From Selaginella moellendorffii (taxonomy: Eukaryota > Streptophyta > Lycopodiopsida > Selaginellales > Selaginellaceae), in contig NW_003314310.1 of assembly GCF_000143415.4 (NCBI RefSeq), positions 1,056,611-1,120,610 on the forward strand: a stretch of 64,000 nucleotides of DNA, in the 5' to 3' direction. Positions within the stretch are counted from its first letter, which is position 1. Every line of letters begins with the position of its first letter. Below are positions 46,770 to 57,077 of the stretch, piece after piece. A program made the translations under genes and the position numbers. The notes beneath the pieces are model-generated. The model did no database searches. It was given only the letters and a program-made list of their open reading frames with translations, and was not told where the DNA came from.

Positions 46770-47750
46770 GATGAAAGATGACGTTGATGACTTTAACAAC
46801 ACTTGCAACGGTGCAGTGCGATCAAAAAAATGATCCACAAAACGACCAAAATACTGCACCTTGCCCAGGAAGCACTGCACATCATTCACACACTTCGGAG
46901 TAGGGAACTTTAGAACGGCTACAAGTTTGTCAAGATCAACTTGCAAACCTTCACGAGAAATACGGTACCCAAGATAAGTTGTGTCCTTGGATCCAAACAC
47001 GCACTTCGACCGCTTCAGCTTTAAACCAACATCTTGTAGCCGATCCAACACTTTACACACATCACGAATGTGCTCCTCTCACATCCCCTCCGAGTGAATC
47101 AAGACATCATCAATAAAGTCAACAGTCACCTCTGGCATATCACAAAGAACCTCGTCCATTATCCGCTAGAAAGTTGCTGGAGCATTGTTCAAACCAAACG
47201 GCATCACTAAGAACTCGTACAAACCAAATGGTGTATGAAAAGCACTCTTAGGAATATTTTCTTCTGCCATCGGTACTTGCCAGTACCCAGAAGCAAGATC
47301 GAGCTTGGTGAACCAACGACTTTGCCCTAGACGATCCAAGAGATCAGCCGTGTGAGGAAGAGGGTACACATCTGGGATCGTTACTTCATTTAACGGACGA
47401 TAGTTGATGCAGAAACGAATACTCCCATCAGGCTTCATCACAATATGAGGTTCACATGCCCAAGGACTCCGCGACTTCCGAATAACACCCTTCTCTAACA
47501 TCTCCTTGACGTTTGCACGTAAAATCTTGATCTCCTTGGGTGACCGACGACGAACAGGAACCTTGATTGGATGAGCATCCCCAGTTGGAATTGGATGACG
47601 TGTGGCAATCTTGGCCCCAAAGGATAGGTCAAATTCAAAGAGATCAGAATACTCCTTCATGAGCTGATCAACAGCTACAACACAAAGATCTTCGGAGGGA
47701 TCGGAAAAGGGAAGAGCAGAACAAGATAGAAACATAGGAGGAAATAGTGG
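46770..47750 (-). pseudogene. Gypsy reverse transcriptase, interrupted
   Basis: Standard blocks are present: HPIKVPVRRRSPKEIKILR, VIRKSRSPWACEPHIVMKPD, RFCINYRPLNEVTIPDVYPL, WFTKLDLASGYWQVPM, FGLYEFLVMPFGLNNAPATF and VDFIDDVLIHSEG (catalytic D-D pair). In-frame stops at 47,166-47,168 and 47,079-47,081 break it. Confidence 0.92.
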
Positions 47751-47888
47751 GGAAACAAAAGTAATAGAAGCAGAGGTAGAAGTAAAGGGACAAAGAGGTA
47801 CGGAAGTGAGAGGAATGGATGAAACATAAGGAAGTATGAGACAAGGGGGAGAAACCTCAAAGTCACACTTGGCATGATTGCGCTGCAA

Positions 47889-48230
47889 TCAATCTATACC
47901 AAGAATGAGGTCAAAAGCTTGACTCAGCACCACCCGCAACGACTGCAACTCAAGCTCGAGATCGCCCACACGCACAACCAGGTTCGCCTCATCTCGTGCA
48001 CATGCATGTGTATGGCCATTGCCATAAAGAATGAAAACTGGATCTACCGCATGACGCAAGTGTAGACAACAACGTGTGGCAACAGGTCGAGCAATAGAAG
48101 ATAAACTCGAACCTGTATCAACCAACACGGAGAGAAGAATAGGAGACCTCTTGTTATAAAAACGAGCTTGGAAAGTAAACACTGGATGAACCGGTGCCGA
48201 GTGAACCCCTTAATGATACTCTCGAAAGAA
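47889..48230 (-). pseudogene. Gypsy aspartic protease region
   Basis: LSVLVDTGSSLSSIARPVA carries the DTG(S) active site of retropepsin-like proteases, and FDLILGID is the usual C-terminal block. A stop at about 48,210 and one at 47,889 separate it from gag and from reverse transcriptase. Confidence 0.88.
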
Positions 48231-48271
48231 AAATGGAGGGGTCACTAACTTATTCGCGCAAGGTCCCTTCA

Positions 48272-49200
48272 TTACTCGCGTGACTCCTCGTTTTCCGGAT
48301 GCACCTCGGTGTCCAAACTTTCCACCGCAGCAACACCAACAGGACGTTGCTGACGCCAAGGTCTCCATCTAGGAAATGGAGGTCGCCAATCCGGAAAGCA
48401 TCGACAACACCGATAAGTATGACCAACTTCATCACACGCCCAGCAACGAACATCACGACCACGACCACGTCCTCGCCCTTGTCCGTGGACTCGAGTAGCA
48501 GCAGCATCAACCTCCATTGGAACAGGACCATCACTCATAGGAAGTGGAGCTGAAGGACGTGTAGCAAGAAGTGGAAGAGGCGACGTCTCATAACGTTGTG
48601 CCAAGCGAAGAGCATCGTCAAGGGTGGTAGGAGCAAGTGCATGCACAAGGCCAACAAGATCTTGACGAAGTGCTGGCCACAACATTCCTAGCTTGATCCG
48701 CTCCGACATATTAGGCTCCGCACGAAGCAAAAGACTTCGGAAACGAACGCCAAATTGCATCACCGACTCAGATGGCCCTTGGCGAAGACAATGCAATTGT
48801 TGGAAGGCATCGTCACAATCGTCAGCATGTCCGAAGGCGCGTTTGAAGACGTCCGGAAGAACACTCCAATCCCCACGAGTGGCCGCACTCAATCCATTGT
48901 ACCACTACAATGCCGTCCCTTGGAGACACGTGGGAAACTCACGCAAACGTCGAGCATCATCCCAAGAATGATATGTAGCAATCACCATGAAGTGATCGAA
49001 CCAATGGTACACATCATCCCCAGGATTCCCAAGAAAGAACTCTGGCCAAACGCGAGGATTGGCACCAAGAGCAGGAGGAGTTGGACCACGTGCTGTGAAT
49101 GCCACTATCAATTGAGTTTGGTTGTTCAATTGCAAGTGCATAGCATCAAGCAATTGAACCAACTGCTACTCTAGAGTCAAAGGAGGAGATTGCGAATCGG
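48272..49200 (-). pseudogene. Gypsy gag, interrupted
   Basis: The gag-like region has the retrotrans_gag helical part (FFLGNPGDDVYHWFDHFMVI, WSVLPDVFKRAFG, FQQLHCLRQGPSESVMQFGV) and a zinc knuckle (CWACDEVGHTYRCC, CX2CX4HX4C) preceded by an RGRGRGR tract. Stops at about 48,905 and 49,171 split the frame. Confidence 0.88.
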
Positions 49201-49438
49201 CCATGAAGATGAACGAAAAAAAAAAGAGCAAAAGAAGAGAAATGACAAAAAGCTGGAAAGAAATGGTAGATCTAGACAATGCAAAAAGCTAGATCTAAAC
49301 CAAAATCCTGAAAGGAAAGAACAAAAGAAAGGAAATGGAAAAAGCTAGATTTAAACGATGCAAAAGCTAGATCCAAACTGAAATTTCAAATCCAAGCACT
49401 CCCCAGGGACAATCAAAGGTGCCCCTCACCTCCACCAA

Positions 49439-49613
49439 TGTGAGTGCATGGAATATGGAAAGGAAATACAGAAATGTGCATATCAATTAGCCCAAAAACC
49501 CTAGCTTATATATAGGAGCGAGTGGTCCGGATTGAAACCAATCTGATGGCTACCAAAATCCCACTATGCTAATATTAGTATACGGCATTGTAGCTGTACA
49601 CTTGGCCCTCACA
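49439..49613 (-). repeat. Gypsy 5' LTR (element orientation)
   Basis: 175 bp, TGTGAG...CTCACA. On the minus strand it is followed by TTGGTGGAGGTGAGGGG, with TGG as the expected tRNA-CCA complement. Confidence 0.93.
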
Positions 49614-49757
49614 CTAGGAAGTTTTTAAGAAATTTTATAAATCATAAATACAAGATAAATTTAAATGAATAACAACCATTAGATGGTAGAATATCCTAAA
49701 ATATCCTAGCATATTTTAAGTATATCCCTTATAGGTTTGCTTAAGCAAACCAAAAAC

Positions 49758-50796
49758 TTCACCTAGTTAATATTGGAAATGCAGTACATTTCAGAACAAA
49801 TATGATAGAACAAGTCAACATAGCATGTCTAATTTATAAGGCAATCAGCCATCCTATCCCAATTATACATTTGGGAATGCCCCCTACAAAGATAGTGTCG
49901 TACTAGCAATGCTACTTTTTGTGTTAATATGAAGCCACTGCCACAATACACATAATTTCTTTAGCATTATCCAGCTTCTATGACTCTACAGGGATACCCC
50001 AAGCTGCTCATGTTTGACCCATCCCAAAGTATACAATTCACCAGTAGTTGAAAACATTAGAGCTCTAGCCTGAATTGAAAGAATAAAGCTCTCCATAAAC
50101 CATCAACAACAGGAAAGTGCTCATATCTAGCACCTATGGAATGTTGTACCTGCTGTAAATTTTATGTTCAATCTCCCATTTATAAATGCTGTAATATTTA
50201 TCGCAGATTATTTTTTTATTTTACTAAATAAAAAAAAAAAAAACGATTGAGAGGATCCAAATTGATGATGCATGCAGATTAGTCTCCAAAAAATTCCTTT
50301 TTCTCCACACTTTAAGATAATGAGAGTGTGGTACCTGTATTAAGACTTGGCATCTTCATATGCAAGAAATGGTACATAAGCATTTAATTGATTACTAAAT
50401 TCTTTTCCTGGCTAGTGCTGCCAGAAAATGGAATTGATTTCTTTTGACTAGTATGATGTTTTTGATCAAAATTAGGTACTATAATAAGACAAATATATAG
50501 TGTGATAGAATACACTAAGTGCACTTATATGAAGCTTAGAATAGAACCAATAAAAATAAGGTTTTCAAAACTAGCAATGATTTATATATTTGGGCCATAT
50601 ATAAATATTAGGTCGTAAAGATTATTTTAAATAATTTGTTATCAAATGTATTGTTTCAATAAGATTACGATAGAAAAAATAAAGTATTTTAGAAATATAT
50701 TTTTCTTACAAGATTTTTTATTTTGTTTATCTATATCAATCGGTCAAGTAAATAGAATAAAGACATATTAATATTAATATTAATGTATATTTACAG
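49758..50796. other. AT-rich non-coding region
   Basis: About 1 kb, very AT-rich, with poly-A/T runs and no supported gene or recognised repeat. Confidence 0.4.
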
Positions 50797-51609
50797 ATGA
50801 ATCAATTTTTTAGGTTAAATAAATCCTTCAGTCCATACTTATCACTTTTTTATGTTTTATTTAATTTTTGTAGTATACAATTTACTACTGCCCCAATTAA
50901 ACATGAAACTATTGGAAGAATTGGAATTTTAAATCCACATGAAATTGATAATGTTATAGAACCTGTGACAAATGAACTAAAATATAAAACACCCTGAAAA
51001 CATATGGTAATAATATTAAAGTACTAACTTCTAAAGGATTCATTGATATCATTATTAAAACAAAGTATCAATGTAGTATTACATCTACACCTGAAACTGT
51101 TAATGGTGAAAGTTTAAAATTAGGTTTGAAAATCTTTTATATGGTAGTATTAGTTCTTTAAAGTAAACTTATCTGACTTTTTTGAAAGGGAAACTGTTAA
51201 TTATTTTATACAATATAAACTCAGAGGCAGTCCTGGACTTTTATTGAAAAAAGAATTATATTATAACTTTTATTTTAATAATGATTTTTACTGCAATCTT
51301 AAAACTAGTAGTTTGATTTTTGGTTTTAAGTTATTTACTGATAACTTTTTGATATCTCCAAATGGTAAAAATCTATTGCTATTGGATTCTACTTGTAGTC
51401 TTGTATTATATTCAGGAAATACTTTAATTTGGAAAACTAAAAGTCCTTACGAAAAGGTTTTCCAAAATTGTTTTCTAGTCTTACAACTTGACCATAATCT
51501 GGTTTTATATGATAATAAAGAATCCATGTGACATAAAGATAATTATTGTGAATTACCAATATTATTTACTCAGAATGACTGTAATTTACTAATATATTTT
51601 GCAAATTGA
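50797..51609 (+). pseudogene. AT-rich lectin-like pseudogene (B-lectin/GNA-type C-terminus)
   Basis: Three frame segments continue one another. The first begins MNQFFRLNKSFSPYLSLFYV (a possible signal peptide) and has IGRIGILNPHEIDNVIEP. The second, from about 51,000, has GNNIKVLTSKGFIDIIIKTK. The third, from about 51,162, has LSDFFERETVNYFIQYKLRG. The third ends in a bulb-lectin repeat region (LISPNGKNLLLLDSTCSLVL, LIWKTKS, VLQLDHNLVLYDN); QLDHNLVLY fits the mannose-binding QxDxNxVxY motif. Two frame changes and an in-frame TGA after KESM show that it is broken. GC content is far below that of neighbouring genes. The first 120 residues or so are not recognised. Confidence 0.55.
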
Positions 51610-51891
51610 AACAATGATCAAACTATTTACATTTTTAGGATGTAATGCCATGGTCACATGTTTGTGCTGCTCAAAGTATCACAACTAGTGTTTTCCAGTG
51701 ATAGAGTTGACGCCTGCCGCGACTACATAACTTCAGAGTGTAAATGTAAGTTGTTATGGTCTTCAGACAAAGCGTATAATATATAAAGCCGAACTTGGAA
51801 CGGTTGGTAGGCACGATTGATCATGTCAAACCTCGAGACTGCCAAGAATTTGCTAGAAAATAAAAATTAAAAGCTGCACTGTGTTCTCCAT

Positions 51892-52770
51892 ATGGTATCC
51901 ACACTTGAAAGCCCTTGCTATATAGCTTGGTTTCTTTCTCTAGGGCTTAAAGCAGCAATGGGTTTCGGTGTGCACGTCCTTGACGCTGTGGAGCACCACA
52001 CGCACACGGTCATTCTTCTCCACGGCCGCGGCAGCAACGCTGAGGAGTTTGTGGAAGACCTCCAAGGTATGACCACGTCCAGCGGGCAATCGCTGTTTGC
52101 CCACTTCCCAGGCGTTCGCTGGGTGTTCCCAAGCGCGCAAACTCTCTGGTCGAGCCAGTTCTTGGAGGCGATGAGCACCTGGTTTGATGCGCCGTCGCTG
52201 ACGGACATGAGCAAGAACAAGCACCTCCAGGTCCCCGGATTGAAGAGCTCGGTGGAGTTCGTGCGTGGGGTGATCCAAGACGAGGTCGCGCGTCTCGGTG
52301 GTGACGCCGCCAAGGTGGTGCTGGGCGGTATCAGCCAGGGACAAGCCACGGCGCTGCACGTCCTGCTGGGTGGAAGCCACAAGCTCGGAGGATTCGTGGG
52401 TGCTAGCGGATGGCTTCCTTTCGCGGACGAAGTGGAAGGACTCGGTTCTCTCGCAGAGGTCTCTTCCCATTTTCGTGGAAAGCTTGGGCTGGAATTGGAC
52501 GAAGAGATTCAAGGTGGCGGGGTTGAGGAGACGCCGGTTTTCCTGGGACATGGCACCGACGATGAGATGGTGGACGTGAAGTTTGGGAGGCAAGCGCGTG
52601 ACGTGCTCAAGGCTGCGAAGGTGAAGAACTTGACGTGGAAGGAGTACGTGGGTGCCGAGCTTGACGGGCACTGGTTCAAGGAGCCGGAAGAAATGGACGA
52701 CATTGTGGCGTTCCTCAAGGACTGCTTTGTTGATTCCTTGGGTAGTGATCTCATACAAGTGAAGCTATAG
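51892..52770 (+). CDS. Serine esterase of the acyl-protein thioesterase/carboxylesterase family
   Basis: An intronless ORF of 292 aa; the Met at 51,958 (MGFGVHVLDAVEHHTHTVIL) is the likelier start because it begins just before the conserved domain. The alpha/beta-hydrolase fold (abhydrolase_2) shows VILLHGRGSNAEEFVEDLQG (oxyanion hole), the nucleophile elbow GGISQGQATALHVLL with catalytic Ser, FLGHGTDDEMVDVKFG with catalytic Asp, and DGHWFKEPEEM with catalytic His. The elbow ends in Gln, where acyl-protein thioesterases usually have Gly. The HGRGSNAEEF start and the insert WFDAPSLTD.S are, as I recall them, more like fungal members than plant acyl-protein thioesterases. The natural substrate is unknown. 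Confidence 0.88.
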   Translation: MVSTLESPCYIAWFLSLGLKAAMGFGVHVLDAVEHHTHTVILLHGRGSNAEEFVEDLQGMTTSSGQSLFAHFPGVRWVFPSAQTLWSSQFLEAMSTWFDAPSLTDMSKNKHLQVPGLKSSVEFVRGVIQDEVARLGGDAAKVVLGGISQGQATALHVLLGGSHKLGGFVGASGWLPFADEVEGLGSLAEVSSHFRGKLGLELDEEIQGGGVEETPVFLGHGTDDEMVDVKFGRQARDVLKAAKVKNLTWKEYVGAELDGHWFKEPEEMDDIVAFLKDCFVDSLGSDLIQVKL

Positions 52771-52910
52771 TTCCATTTGAGTGGTGATCCGATCAGGTAA
52801 AGCTATATTTCCATGATCCAAACAAGCGACGCTATAGTTCTCAAAATAAGTGAAGCTATAATTCCATTTTCCTTGTGACCTCTTCCAGATTTGAATTTTA
52901 GGGCTTGGCT

Positions 52911-54449
52911 ATGGCCGTGTGGAGCTGGGGGGCGGGAACGCAGGGCCAGCTTGGATTGGGGACGATGATCGACGCACTGCTGCCACAAGCCATGGATCCG
53001 CCACTTCGAATTCTGGACATGGCTTGTGGAGGCGCCCATGCCGCAGCGATTTTGGGTATGGTGTTCGCGAGATTTTGTTTGACTCTGGATTGATCTCTCT
53101 TGTATGGAGATGGAGGACGTGTGGCGACGTGGGGGCGAGGATTGATTGGTCACGAGGGCGATTCCGAGAAGGATGCTGCCGCTGTTGTTGCTGTTCCAAG
53201 TGTAGTAGAATTTTTTGGAGGTCACAGAGTTTGTGAAGTAGCTGCTGGATGGAACCACACCGCATTTGTCACTGGTACGATAGATCAATTCTCTTCTTCT
53301 TTCTTTGTGACTTTTCTTCTTCTTTTCTTTTCCCTCCAAGAATCCGGGGAGCTTTTCACCTGTGGAGATGGAGCTTTTGGACAACTCGGCCATGGAGACT
53401 TTGTAAGTCGAGGAACTCCCTGTAAAGTTCTGGCTCTTTCCAATGCTTTCAAAGTTGCCTGTGGAATGCGCCACACACTGGTTCTCTCCGGTAAAAATTT
53501 TCTTCTTGCTTGGTTGCGTGCTTTGCATCCAAGTCGTGAGTGAATCTATGTATCTGTTTCTTTCTCTTTTATCTTCTAACAATGAGGGATGCAGGAGAAG
53601 GTGATGGTCGAGTTGTCAAAGCTTTTGGACTAGCCAAGCGTGGTCAGCTCGGCAGCCTTTCGTCCAAAGAGCTTAACAAAGTGGCTTCTCCCCAAGCAAT
53701 TCCATCGCTCGACTCCTACGGTGTTTCGATTGTGGCAGCAAATGGAGACCACAGTGCAGCTTTGAGTGGTGAGTCCTCAAAGAAAATTTGTTTCTCCAGG
53801 AAGTATTTTCCATCTTTTGGCAGGCAGTGGCCAGCTTTATCTCTGGGGAAAAGCATTTGATGATCAATCGGGTGCTTACGTACCGTTCCTCGCAAGTGAA
53901 GAGCTTAAGTTCCACCGAGTTTCTCTCGGCTGGAACCATGGCCTTGGTCTTACAGGTACCACACTCTGGTACCATTTTAACCCGTTTTTGTAAGCAGTGT
54001 CCTGCAGAGGACGGGGAAGCTATTTCTTGGGGGACTAATCGGCATGGTCAACTCGGATCCTCTAGATGGTTCGTTTTTCCTTTATTTCTTGGTTCGTTTC
54101 AAAACAAGAATATAATCAGTGACAAATGTTGCAGCATAAGCGAAAGGTCGAACATCAAGTTTTATAGAGTACAAGGGTTGGAAAAACACAGAGTAGTTTC
54201 CATATCTGCTGGATCCGAGCACTCTGCCGCTGTTGATGGTTTGTGGAGAGCTTTGATCTTTTTGTTGATGCTAAAGGTCTAATGTTTTCAGCTGCTGGTG
54301 ACCTGTATACGTGGGGATGGGGCGAACACGGGCAGCTTGGGCTTGGCCATGTAAACGACGAGAGGCATCCTTGTAGAGTAGTAGTTGGACAATGCCAAAG
54401 AAGTCGTGTATGTTGTGGCAGTGGCTTCACGTTTGCATTTTGCAATTGA
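52911..54449 (+). CDS. RCC1-repeat protein
   Basis: About eight exons separated by 45-110 bp introns encode roughly 440 aa of RCC1 repeats forming a seven-bladed propeller. Repeats seen: MAVWSWGAGTQGQLGLG, GRVATWGRGLIGHEGD, GELFTCGDGAFGQLGHGDFV, VKAFGLAKRGQLGSLS, GQLYLWGKAFDDQSGAYVPF, EAISWGTNRHGQLGSS and DLYTWGWGEHGQLGLGHVND. Each ends in the V.CG..H(T/S).AL(S) type turn. It lacks the RCC1 Ran-GEF and UVR8 C-terminal signatures, so it is one of the uncharacterised plant RCC1-family proteins. The start at 52,911 is the first ATG directly in front of the first repeat. Confidence 0.88.
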
Positions 54450-55151
54450 CCTGTAGGACATTGTTATAACTTCGGTATACTCGAATACAATTCCCACAGA
54501 ATATATAAACATTTGCTTATTTAAAATTTAAATTTTTATTACTTGCTGTAATTTAGTAAAGTTTAACCATAAACTTTTAACTTTCCATTTTAATCTCATG
54601 GAATATACTTGCAGAAGTTATATGAAACACCACAATTTAGTTTGCTTGAATGCTGCTTACGGGCAAAACATTGCAAGGCTCCAACTGTTGTTTGCAAGCT
54701 CCTCAGAAAGATTTGAAATACGTGATACTCTGTCGTGAAAGTACAGCATCTAGAGTACCCCAAACTCTCGTTCTATTACATGCCAGAGTGTAGCATAGTG
54801 TCGCAGGCAGTAGTGCGATCCAAGATACCAGATTCCCTTCTGGATTGCAAGAAACAAAGCTTTAGCGAGTTCTATGTGGCCCAAGCTAGAATATGATGTT
54901 AGGATTAAATTGTAGCATATACGCAAAGTGGGCATCATGCGGATGAAAGCAAGCATTTCCAGTCTAGATTTCAGTCCTGGTTTCAATCACAAGTCCAAGC
55001 CAATGACCCCTGTTGTAAGCCTAGACTCCAGTTGTAACTTTTCACTGCAGCATCGTGAAATGCTACAAATGATGCGATTCTGATATTCGTATCGACGTCA
55101 GCAAATGTACAAAACTCATAGAAACAAAACTCTGGTAACTGCACGCGCAGT
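54450..55151. other. Intergenic, RCC1 to coiled-coil gene
   Basis: 700 bp, AT-rich, with no supported gene. It should contain the two convergent 3' UTRs. Confidence 0.35.
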
Positions 55152-56187
55152 TCAGACCAGTAAAAGTGCAGGATCTTCGTTCCTGATGACATCCTCTGGA
55201 AGAAATATTACCCGTAAACATATTGAAAAGGAGACGTAAACAAACTTACCAGGAGAGGCATCAAATACGAAACTGAACAACTGCTGGTAAGGAACCGATC
55301 GCTTCTGCACCACAAGTGCCAGTTTCAAAGCCGAAGCAGAGTGTGCTGCAAAATTCCCGCTCTCTTGATCAGTATTCGGCCCATAGCGAGTCAGAGCCAG
55401 GACATTCGGCGACAACCCCCGAGCCTTCCAGAAAGTGTTTGTAGCTCGGAACTTTCCAGATGCTCGACTCCGTGAGGTTCCACAGTTTCCCAAGGTACTG
55501 GGCTTGGAAGTCTAGAAAGTTTTGCACGAGCAAGCTACGAACCTTGTTCCTGACAAATTCGTGCAGAACACGAATCAGCAGCTCGTCCGACAAGAGATAC
55601 TTGAGTCGCTGGTTCTCAGAGGCGAGCCTGTTTAGCTTCTCCTCAGTGTCCTTGATCCTTTGAGAAAGCTGAGCTATCACGTCTGGCGCTTCCTCCTGGG
55701 GCGCTTCCTCATGAGGTGCTGCCTCCTGGGACTGGACAACTTTGGCTGTGTAAAAACAGCCTTAGTGTTACCGAAGGGGAAGTAAACGAAAGAAGATAGG
55801 ACAGTCACACCTTCGAGCACAAGAGATGTCGCGGATTTCCATAAAGATGGCGAAAGATTGGGCACGCTCTCTGCAAAAAATGTGGTCAAGATCGAAATGC
55901 TGAAAAGAGAAGCTATTATCTTCAGATCTTTCAGGACAGGCCAGAACGATCTCCTTCATCTGCTTCCAGTATTCAAAAGTTTGCTTGTCTAGAACAATTG
56001 TCGCCATTTCTGATAATAAAATTAAAAAACAGAAATACGAAGAAAGTAAGGTGTACTCACCAGAAACAAGAAGGTTTTCTTCGTTTTCCGTCACCGGCTG
56101 CGGCTGTTTAATGGTCGGTGCTTCTGAATAAACTTCTGTGAGGGAAGGAAAGAAACGTAGACCCTTACCTGGAGCTACAATTGCCAT
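55152..56187 (-). CDS. Unrecognised coiled-coil protein
   Basis: A minus-strand gene model starting at ATG 56,185-56,187 with a 19 nt first exon. Exons beginning EVYSEAPTIKQPQPVTENEE, ESVPNLSPSLWKSATSLVLE and AKVVQSQEAAPHEEAPQEEA all join in phase 1. Next comes a coiled coil (LSQRIKDTEEKLNRLASENQ, then LKYLLSDELLIRVLHEFVRN). A later exon has RGLSPNVLALTRYGPNTDQE and LALVVQKRSVPYQQLFSFVF, and the end is EDVIRNEDPALLLV. The exon boundary after RNK is uncertain. An open frame beginning EMATIVLDKQTFEYW lies in the second intron and does not fit in phase, so I leave it out. No family is recognised. A transposon fragment starts about 9 bp upstream of the ATG, so the 5' end may be truncated. Confidence 0.5.
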
Positions 56188-56195
56188 AAACGTAT

Positions 56196-56795
56196 GAAAT
56201 GAGATTTAAATATACTGTCATCGTGGATCCTTTTCCAGTTAGCATAAAGGGAGAGAGATAAGATGTGTTACAATAGGAATTCATCTAACTTTCAAACCCA
56301 AGGACGCTTAACCCCAAGTATCCCAAAACCTTTAACCGATTAAAAAAAGTGGTGCACTCTTATTTATGGGCTTTTTCCCCATAAATTGTCTCTTAAATCG
56401 TTTTTTTGTTGCTTACAATTTATTATGCTTCTATGCAAGTTCATGGCCTTGTAAAGGGAAGCTAAGAGCCACAACTCAACTTAGAAATTTACATTTAGTA
56501 TCAGAAAGGTTTTCTGACTCTATTGGTTAGTTAAGGGAATTACACTATATATTGATTAACATCTTGCAAATTTAATTTACTTTAATTGTGCTCAATTTGA
56601 GGGGTAAAACGTCAAAAGAGCAAAGCTTTCGCTTCCCGGAAGGTCACCCAACCTAATACTATTAAGGATGTATAACCCTAAGTATAGTAAAACCTTTAAT
56701 TGATTGAAATAAAGGGTGTAATGGGTATTTTCCTTTTATATTTAAAATTTATAAATTGTTTCTTAAGTTATTTTCTTTGGTTGCTTATAATTAAT
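56196..56795. repeat. Cluster of LTR and TRIM fragments
   Basis: This stretch is a mosaic of the elements at 42.7-44.1 kb. A partial copy of the small LTR (GAGATTTAAATATACTGTCATCGTGGATCC) is followed by an inverted TRIM LTR piece (TTACAATTTATTATGC back to CTTAACCCCAAGTATCC), a direct internal piece with TTTAGTATCAGAAAGG, and a second inverted LTR piece to about 56,793. There is no coding content. Confidence 0.65.
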
Positions 56796-57077
56796 GATAA
56801 AGACACCACTACCTTTGTAACTCCTTATGCCAATTCATCTATCAACCCCATAATAGAACCTACACTTAGTTTGTGGCCATTTACCTATAGGGTCTAACAT
56901 GATTGCAATTTAGGGCATTTTGTCATTCCATATACCACAGGCCAAAATTCCCACCTCATAAACCAGAATTCTACAAGCAAGGAAATTCATGGTTCCATTT
57001 CTCCAGAGGACAAAGATGATACCTAGTGTCTAAAGCACTACTCATGCCAAAAATTCTAATATATGCCTCTAATACCA
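56796..57077 (-). mobile_element. Internal remnant of a copia-type element with primer site
   Basis: Read on the minus strand, the sequence adjoining the LTR is TGGTATTAGAG (57,067-57,077), one base from the Met-tRNA primer site. The rest has no ORF. A second copy at 61,450-61,701 carries the exact TGGTATCAGAG. Confidence 0.65.

Larger units (their letters stand above)
45383..49613 (-). mobile_element. Ty3/gypsy LTR retrotransposon, defective
   Basis: A 4.2 kb element read on the minus strand, bounded by 175 bp LTRs (45,383-45,557 and 49,439-49,613) that start TGTGAG and end CTCACA. The 4 bp CTAG repeats on both outer sides as a likely target duplication. Domain order is gag, protease, reverse transcriptase, RNase H, integrase, as in Ty3/gypsy. 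A purine-rich tract (GAGAGGAGGGG on the minus strand) precedes the 3' LTR, and TGG directly follows the 5' LTR as primer-site start. The LTRs differ at several positions, so the insertion is not very recent. Premature stops in gag and pol and a shortened integrase make it inactive. Confidence 0.93.
41795..49757. mobile_element. Long terminal-inverted-repeat element, with nested insertions
   Basis: The sequence at 41,795-42,090 recurs in inverted orientation at the right, split into 49,614-49,757 (outer part) and 45,232-45,382 (inner part) by the gypsy insertion. Matching pieces include TTCTTAAGCAAACCT, ATACTTAAAATATGC, the TAATGGTTGTTATTCATTTA block and, in the inner part, AATGGTTGA.ATTCAAT and ATAAATTTCCAT. 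The arms are about 300 bp. Without the gypsy insertion the element would be about 3.7 kb. No transposase is recognisable inside, so it is a non-autonomous, MULE-like candidate. No target-site duplication is certain. Confidence 0.7.

Noticed and set aside
52803-53582. 259-codon antisense frame over the RCC1 gene start
   Set aside because: Antisense to clearly coding RCC1 exons; no domain.
55870-56061. Frame EMATIVLDKQTFEYW as an exon of the coiled-coil gene
   Set aside because: No donor site gives the required phase; the flanking exons join in frame if it is treated as intron.
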